NCBI RefSeq assembly: GCF_034347385.1
Contig: NZ_CP133777.1
Location: 372,001-436,000 of the forward strand
Length of the DNA: 64,000 nt
Direction of reading: 5' to 3'
Source: Actimicrobium sp. CCC2.4
GTDB taxonomy: Bacteria > Pseudomonadota > Gammaproteobacteria > Burkholderiales > Burkholderiaceae_D
Position 1 is the first letter of the stretch. Each line of letters opens with the position of its first letter. The translations under genes were made by a program, and so were the position numbers. Below, piece by piece: positions 58,594-64,000 of the stretch. The notes below the pieces were generated by a model, which saw nothing but the letters and a program-made list of their open reading frames with translations, ran no database searches and was not told the DNA's origin.

Positions 58594-61500
58594 TTAGCGC
58601 GGGGTAGACCCTCTCCGCCACTTCCGCCTTAGCCAAGCCGGCAACTTCTCCAGATCATCGATATACGTAAACACCGCCGGCACCACCAGCAGGCTGAGCA
58701 AGGTCGACGTGATCAGTCCGCCGATGACCGCAATGGCCATCGGCGAACGGAAGCTCGGATCGGCACCCCAGCCCAGCGCCAGCGGCATCATGCCGGCACC
58801 CATCGCGATTGTCGTCATGATGATGGGCCGGCTGCGCTTGTGGCAGGCATCGACCAGTGCATCGAAGCGATTCATGCCGGCCTGGCGCGCGAGGATCGCG
58901 TAATCGACCAGCAGGATGGAATTTTTCGTGACGATTCCCATCAGCATGATCAGGCCGATCATCGATGGCATCGACAAGGCCCGGCCGGTGACGAGCAGCG
59001 CGACGAAGGCCCCGCCTATCGATAGCGGCAGCGCGGCGAGAATCGTCACCGGTTGCATGAAGTCCTTGAACAGCAGCACCAGCACGCCGTAAATGCACAG
59101 CACGCCAATGGCCATCGCCAGACCAAAACTGGCGAACAGTGCTTTCATTTCCTGTGCATCGCCGAGTTCGGCGATCTTCACCGAGGGGGGCAAATTGCGC
59201 AGCGACGGCAGCGCCCGCGCCTCCTTGTTCACATCGCCAAGGGTACGGCTACCAAGCTCGATATTGAGCGTCACGTTGCGGCTGCGGTTGAGCCGGTCGA
59301 TTTGCGCCGGCCCGCTTTCCATCGTGATGCTGGCGACCGTACCGAGCATGACCGGACCGTTCTTGCCGGGCACCGTCAGACGGGCGATGGCATCGAGGTC
59401 GGCGCGTACGGCATCCGGCAGCTTGACCCGGATTGGTACCTGCCGTTCCGGCAGATTGAGCTTGGTCAGATTGGTGTCGTAGTCGCCGGCAGTGGCTACC
59501 CGCACCGTTTCACCGATGCTGGCAGCGGTCACGCCCAGATCCGCGGCGCGCGCGAAATCAGGCCGCACGATGATTTCCGGGCGCACCAGCGAGGCGGTCG
59601 AATTGACGTTACCGATACCTTGCAGCGTGCGCAGTTCGCGCGTCACCTTCTGCGCTGATTCCGACAGCGTGACCGGATTTTCGCTCTGCAAGACCAGCTG
59701 CATCTTGACCCCGCTATCGGGCGGACCCACCGTGAAGCGCGCACCGGGGATGACGGCAATGCGCTGGCGCAGCGCGCCTTCGAGCTGGGCCATGCTCTCC
59801 TTGCGGTCGGTGCGATGCACGGTGGTCAGCGTCAGCACCGTACGACGCGCTTCGGCCGACGCACCCGGGGCAAAGGCGTCGCCGCTGGAGCCTCCGCCGA
59901 CCGAACTGAATACGCCGGTGATGCCCTTGACCTGCATCGCCAGTACGCGGGCGCGTTCGGCGACGACGGCAGTTTCCTGCAAGGTGCTACCCGGTGCCAG
60001 CTCGATATTGATCTGGGTCTGGCCACGGTCGGCGGCCGGGACAAAGCCGGTCGGCAGCAGCGGCACCAGCGCAATCGAGGCAATGAAAAAAATCCCCGCA
60101 CCGATGCCGGTCAGGATGCGGTGACGCAGGCACCACTGCATCGTGGTCATGTACCGGCGCATCAGCCAGCCATCTTTTTGTTCGGTCTCGCTGGTGGGCT
60201 TGAGAATGTAGGCGGCCATCATTGGTGTGAGCAGGCGGGCCACCATCAGCGAAGCGATGATCGCCAGTACGGCGGTCCAGCCGAACTGCTTGAAGAATAG
60301 TCCCGGTATGCCTGCCATGAAGGCGGTCGGCAGGAACACCGCGACCAGGGCGAAGGTAGTCGCAATGACCGCCATGCCGATTTCATCGGCGGCTTCCAGC
60401 GCTGCCTGCATCGGCGACTTGCCCATGCGCAGATGGCGCGAAATGTTTTCGATTTCGACGATTGCATCGTCGACCAGCACGCCGACCACCAGCGCCAGCG
60501 ATAGCAGTGTCACGGTATTGAGCGTGTAGCCGAAATACTTCAGGCCGAGGAAGGTCGGGATCACCGACAGCGGCAAGGCCGCCGCGGCCACCAGCGTGGC
60601 GCGCCAGTCGCGCAGAAACCACCACACCACCAGCACTGCCAGCAACGCGCCTTCGTACAGCAGCTCCATCGAGCCGTCGAAGTTTTCCTGGACCGGGCGG
60701 GCGTTGTCGATTACCTGTTTGAGCAAAATCGTGGGATGCGCTGCCTGCAGTTCGGCGACCGCCTTACGCGCCTCACGCGCAATGTCGAGTTCGCTGGCAC
60801 CCTTGGTGCGGAAAATTTCAAACCCGACCACGCGCTGCCCATCCTGCGTCGCCAGCGAGCGCGGTTCGGCCACGGTATCGATGACGCGGGCCACTTGATC
60901 GAGCCGGATATGCCGGCCATCAGTCAGCGGGATATCCAGCTGCGCCAGCCCGGCCGCGCTCTGCACGGTCGCGATGGTCCGTACCGACTGCTCGGCACCG
61001 CTGACATCGCCACGTCCGCCCGGCGCTTCCTGTTGCACCAGTCGCAAGCGGCGCGAGACTTCCACTGCGGTCACTTTTAGCGCCGCCATACGCGCGGCAT
61101 CGAGCTCCACCCGCACTTCGCGGTTGACGCCACCGACGCGCTTGACGGCACCGACGCCGCGAATACTGAGCATGCGTTTCGAGACCGTGTTGTCGACGAA
61201 CCAGCTCAGTTCCTGCTGGTCCAGCGCCGAGCCCGCCGCAGCCGATGCGACAAAGGTCAGCACCACGCGGCCGGCTGTCGAAGCCTTCGTCACCGATGGA
61301 TCGCGCAGCTCGCTGGGCAGGTCGGCGCGGATCCGCGCCACCGCATCACGGACATCATTGACGGCTTCGGCCAGCGGCTTTTCGAGCACGAACTCGACCG
61401 TCACAGTGACCGCACCATCGAGCACCTTGGTATAGATATTCTTGATGCCTTGCAGCGTTGCCACCGAGTCTTCGATCTTGCGGGCGACTTCGGTTTCGAG

Positions 61501-61674
61501 CTGGGCCGGTGCCGCGCCCGGCAGCGACGCGCTGACCGTCACGATGGGCAGTTCGATATCCGGGAAATCCTGCACGGCGCTGTCGCGAAACGACAGCACG
61601 CCGGCCAAAGTCAGCAACACGAACAGCATGATCGCGGGGATCGGGTTCTTGATCGAGAAAGCGGAAAAATTCAC
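58594..61674 (-). CDS. RND efflux permease (AcrB/HAE1-type)
   Basis: The 1026-residue inner-membrane pump exports drugs or other amphiphiles using the proton gradient. It has an N-terminal helix (AIMLFVLLTLAGVLSF), the large porter domain, the proton-relay pair in VVGVLVDDAIVEIENI, and the TM10 lysine block MGIVTKNSILLVDYA. The length matches HAE1 pumps. It starts at GTG 61674 with AAGGA 8 bp upstream, just after a tandem repeat. It is the third gene of the outer-membrane factor, adaptor, pump operon. Substrate is unknown. Confidence 0.94.
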   Translation of the reverse strand: MNFSAFSIKNPIPAIMLFVLLTLAGVLSFRDSAVQDFPDIELPIVTVSASLPGAAPAQLETEVARKIEDSVATLQGIKNIYTKVLDGAVTVTVEFVLEKPLAEAVNDVRDAVARIRADLPSELRDPSVTKASTAGRVVLTFVASAAAGSALDQQELSWFVDNTVSKRMLSIRGVGAVKRVGGVNREVRVELDAARMAALKVTAVEVSRRLRLVQQEAPGGRGDVSGAEQSVRTIATVQSAAGLAQLDIPLTDGRHIRLDQVARVIDTVAEPRSLATQDGQRVVGFEIFRTKGASELDIAREARKAVAELQAAHPTILLKQVIDNARPVQENFDGSMELLYEGALLAVLVVWWFLRDWRATLVAAAALPLSVIPTFLGLKYFGYTLNTVTLLSLALVVGVLVDDAIVEIENISRHLRMGKSPMQAALEAADEIGMAVIATTFALVAVFLPTAFMAGIPGLFFKQFGWTAVLAIIASLMVARLLTPMMAAYILKPTSETEQKDGWLMRRYMTTMQWCLRHRILTGIGAGIFFIASIALVPLLPTGFVPAADRGQTQINIELAPGSTLQETAVVAERARVLAMQVKGITGVFSSVGGGSSGDAFAPGASAEARRTVLTLTTVHRTDRKESMAQLEGALRQRIAVIPGARFTVGPPDSGVKMQLVLQSENPVTLSESAQKVTRELRTLQGIGNVNSTASLVRPEIIVRPDFARAADLGVTAASIGETVRVATAGDYDTNLTKLNLPERQVPIRVKLPDAVRADLDAIARLTVPGKNGPVMLGTVASITMESGPAQIDRLNRSRNVTLNIELGSRTLGDVNKEARALPSLRNLPPSVKIAELGDAQEMKALFASFGLAMAIGVLCIYGVLVLLFKDFMQPVTILAALPLSIGGAFVALLVTGRALSMPSMIGLIMLMGIVTKNSILLVDYAILARQAGMNRFDALVDACHKRSRPIIMTTIAMGAGMMPLALGWGADPSFRSPMAIAVIGGLITSTLLSLLVVPAVFTYIDDLEKLPAWLRRKWRRGSTPR

Positions 61675-61689
61675 GCGGTGTCCTTGGTG

Positions 61690-61722
61690 GCTATCGGGGT
61701 GCTATCGGGGTGCTATCGGGGT
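61690..61722. repeat. Three 11-bp tandem repeats at the adaptor-pump junction
   Basis: GCTATCGGGGT occurs three times in a row (61690-61700, 61701-61711, 61712-61722). The last copy contains the stop codon of the adaptor gene on the minus strand; the others lie between that stop and the pump ribosome site. Confidence 0.9.
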
Positions 61723-62801
61723 ACGGCGGCGCTGACCTGGCGCACCAGATCGCCGTCATTGAGGAAACCGGCACCGGTGATTACCAGCGCCATCTCCGGC
61801 GTGACGCCATCGAGCAATTCGATGCGTTCGGCCAGCCGCCTGCCGGGTGTCACCTTGAGCTGACTCACATGCTGGTCGGCATTGAGCCGGAACACGTAGC
61901 TGAAGCCGTCGCGCACCACCACCGCCTGTTGCGGCACGGTCAGCGCGGTCGAGTTGCCGAGCGCGAAATCCCCGCGTGCAAACATGCCGGCCCGGGCCGG
62001 TGCGGTCTTGCCGGTGGCTGCTTGCAGGTCGACGTAAACCAGCGCGGTGCGCGTCTGCACATCGACGGTCGGGGCGATCATGCGGACTTTGCCGGTCAGC
62101 GTGCTGCCGTTGGCCGCTACTACGCTGACCGCCATGCCGGGACGAATGCGACCGAGTTCAGCGGCGATGACTTCGGCACGCCACTCGAGCCGGCCCTGAC
62201 GAATCATCCGGAACAATTCGGACCCGGCCGGCACCACCGAACCGACGGTGGCGGTGCGTGCCGAGATGATGCCGCTGTCCGGTGCCACCAGACGGGTATG
62301 GCGCAGCCGCACTTGCTGGACGTCCAGCGTGGCCTTGGCCGATGCGACACGGGCCCTGGCCGTCTGTTCCGTTGTCAAATACTGGTTGATCTGCTGGGCA
62401 CTGAGGGCACCGGTGTCCTGCAGCGTGCGGGCGCGGGCCGCATTGCCGCTGGCATCGGCAGCACTGGCTTCGGCTTCCATCAGACTGGCGCGCGCCTGCG
62501 CGACATCGGCATTGATTGATTCATCGGAAAAGCGCGCCAGCAGCTGGCCGGCCTGCACCGTGTCGCCGATATTGACCTTCACCTCGACCAGGCGCAAGCC
62601 GTTCGATTCGCTGCCGATGACAGCCTCCTGCCAGGCGGCGATATTGCCGTTGGCCGACAGACGCACCGGCAGGCTGGCGCTGGTCGCCCGGGCGGTGGTC
62701 ACGCTGAGTGCCGGCGTGGGGCCGGTGGCCGGTTTGTCGGCGGCGAGGGCGCTGGCGCTACACAGCAGCGCCAGCAAAAACAGGGGCAGGCGAATCGTCA
62801 T
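61713..62801 (-). CDS. RND efflux periplasmic adaptor
   Basis: The 362-residue adaptor (membrane-fusion protein) links the pump to the outer-membrane factor. It has a signal peptide (MTIRLPLFLLALLCSASALA), a biotinyl-lipoyl-like half-motif (GSESNGLRLVEVKVNIGDTV), an alpha-hairpin rich in Ala and Glu, a second lipoyl half (VRLRHTRLVAPDSGIISART), and a beta-barrel. No lipobox cysteine is evident. Its ATG overlaps the outer-membrane factor stop by 4 bp (ATGA), showing translational coupling. Confidence 0.92.
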   Translation of the reverse strand: MTIRLPLFLLALLCSASALAADKPATGPTPALSVTTARATSASLPVRLSANGNIAAWQEAVIGSESNGLRLVEVKVNIGDTVQAGQLLARFSDESINADVAQARASLMEAEASAADASGNAARARTLQDTGALSAQQINQYLTTEQTARARVASAKATLDVQQVRLRHTRLVAPDSGIISARTATVGSVVPAGSELFRMIRQGRLEWRAEVIAAELGRIRPGMAVSVVAANGSTLTGKVRMIAPTVDVQTRTALVYVDLQAATGKTAPARAGMFARGDFALGNSTALTVPQQAVVVRDGFSYVFRLNADQHVSQLKVTPGRRLAERIELLDGVTPEMALVITGAGFLNDGDLVRQVSAAVPR

Positions 62802-64000
62802 GTCGGGTCTTTCGGTGTGTCTGTTGAATCGATGGAGGCGTTATTCGACGCATCGGGTGCGCGCCAGCCGCCACCGGCGGCGCGATACAGCGCGATCCAT
62901 GCGGCATTGCGTTGCTGCTGCAGCGATACCTGGCTCAGTTCGGCGGCCAGGCGCAGGCGTCGCGCATCTTCGAGTTCGACCAGGCTGGCCAGGCCGCTGC
63001 GGTAGCGGCTCTCGGTACCATTGAACGACAGGCGGTAACCATCGACTGCGCGCACGGCATCATCGCTGCGGCGCGCCGTGCTATCGAGATTGACCAGCGC
63101 TTCTTCGACCTCGCGCACGGCCTGTCGCACCCGCGCCCGATACAGCACGACCGCTTCGTCGTAACTGGCGCTGGCTGCGTCAATGTTGGCCACGCGTGTG
63201 CCGGCATCAAACAGCGGCAGCGACACCGCCAGCGGACCGATGGCCCAGGTCGGGGCTTCGGTGGTTACGCCCACCGCACGAAACGCGCCGGCACCGACCG
63301 AGCCGCCCAGCGTCAGGCGCGGATAGCGTTGCGCCTGAGCGTTACCGACCGCGGCACTGGCGGCGGCGACTTCGCGCTCGGCATTGAAGACATCGGGACG
63401 CTGGCGCAGCGTCGCGGCCGGCAAACTGGTGATGACGATCGGTGTGAACAGCGCAGCCGGTGTGACCTCGCCCAGTTGCTGGCGCAAGTCCGGTTCGGTC
63501 ATTGCCGTCAGTGCCACCAGCGTCTTGATGCCGATGTCGCACTGGGCCTGCTGTTGCGTGACGCGGCCGCTGGCTTCGGCGGCGCTGGCGCGCGCCAGTG
63601 CGGCCGTGGCCGGCGCGGTGAAGCCGGCCGTGGCACTGAGCTGCGACAAGCGCGCGGTTTCCGTGCGCGAGGCAGCGTCGGCGCGGGTGACGTCCAGCAA
63701 GCGCTGGCAGGCACGCAGGCCGTAATACTGATTGGCGATGTCGGCCGCGACCGATACCCGCGCGTCATGCCAGCCGGCTTGCGCACCAGCGAGTCTGGCC
63801 CGCGCGCCGTCCTGCGCAAACCGGCGTGCGCCGAAGACGTCGATTTCCCACGATGCTTGCAGCGCACCTTGAACCGTCGTGCTCAGCGGAATGCCGGGCT
63901 GGGCGCTGTTGCGGCTGCCGCTGGCGGTGGCATTGAGTGCCGGTACCAGGGCAGCCGATGCGCTCACTTGCACCGCGCGCGCCTGGCTGATGCGGGCGGC
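62798..64000 (-). CDS. RND outer-membrane factor (NodT/TolC-type), 5' part outside the window
   Basis: The visible 400 residues fit the outer-membrane efflux family. The two long-helix repeats show SWEIDVFGARRFAQDGARA, RQRPDVFNAEREVAAASA, and RYPRLTLGGSVGAGAF, with ALVNLDSTARRSDDAV and LVELEDARRLRLAAE in the second half; the first of these is a NodT-like signature. The N-terminus and signal peptide lie beyond the right edge. It is the first gene of the leftward efflux operon and overlaps the adaptor start by 4 bp. Confidence 0.92.
   Translation of the reverse strand, partial: AARISQARAVQVSASAALVPALNATASGSRNSAQPGIPLSTTVQGALQASWEIDVFGARRFAQDGARARLAGAQAGWHDARVSVAADIANQYYGLRACQRLLDVTRADAASRTETARLSQLSATAGFTAPATAALARASAAEASGRVTQQQAQCDIGIKTLVALTAMTEPDLRQQLGEVTPAALFTPIVITSLPAATLRQRPDVFNAEREVAAASAAVGNAQAQRYPRLTLGGSVGAGAFRAVGVTTEAPTWAIGPLAVSLPLFDAGTRVANIDAASASYDEAVVLYRARVRQAVREVEEALVNLDSTARRSDDAVRAVDGYRLSFNGTESRYRSGLASLVELEDARRLRLAAELSQVSLQQQRNAAWIALYRAAGGGWRAPDASNNASIDSTDTPKDPT

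Overview
The window is the chromosomal replication-origin region of a betaproteobacterium, most likely Burkholderiales of the Oxalobacteraceae type. The order yidC-yidD-rnpA-rpmH (leftward), origin, then dnaA-dnaN-gyrB (rightward) is the classic origin layout. Other pointers are high GC, a phasin with a PHA-type promoter, the LysM-dprA-smg-topoisomerase III block, many chemoreceptors and NodT-type efflux. No prophage, insertion sequence, CRISPR array, rRNA or tRNA was seen.

Layout. 1-1621: protein-insertion and RNA-processing operon (yidC cut by the window edge). 1622-2038: origin and divergent promoters. 2039-7360: dnaA, dnaN, gyrB, closed by a strong terminator. 7448-20373: DNA-repair and housekeeping genes (a UvrA paralogue without the UvrB-binding domain, photolyase, HNH protein, SF1 helicase, RNase H-like protein) mixed with a zeta-type GST, a diguanylate cyclase, a FolB-like protein and a flavin monooxygenase. 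20529-30282: envelope and secreted proteins (unknown exported proteins, ZntB, a triple beta/gamma-crystallin protein, a C13 peptidase, an acyltransferase, a YihY/BrkB protein) and a chemoreceptor. 30461-39003: signalling block (LOV-PAS histidine kinase with NarL-type regulator, second chemoreceptor, thioesterase, YegD-like Hsp70, hybrid histidine kinase). 39145-46470: tag glycosylase, a degenerate mnmC, phasin, acyl-CoA ligase, B12-radical SAM protein, class II amidotransferase. 46495-57985: metH, fmt-def, and LysM-dprA-smg-topoisomerase III. 58594-64000: an RND tripartite efflux operon (outer-membrane factor cut by the window edge).

Functional links. The origin block supplies replication initiation, the sliding clamp and gyrase. 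Def and Fmt act at the two ends of translation initiation. The DNA-repair genes (UvrA paralogue, photolyase, Tag, DprA) are scattered rather than in one operon. The LOV kinase keeps every flavin-contacting residue at phototropin spacing and overlaps its response regulator gene, so it is a good candidate blue-light two-component system; a photolyase lies in the same window.

Most notable signals: the LOV histidine kinase; the phasin promoter bracketed by a perfect 16-bp inverted repeat; an MnmC whose methyltransferase half is eroded; a photolyase lacking the flavin-proximal triad tryptophan; a 57-nt hairpin that exactly fills a convergent intergenic gap; three REP-like palindromes; three short tandem repeats that each span a stop codon; and a dprA frame with no standard start codon in front of its conserved N-terminus.
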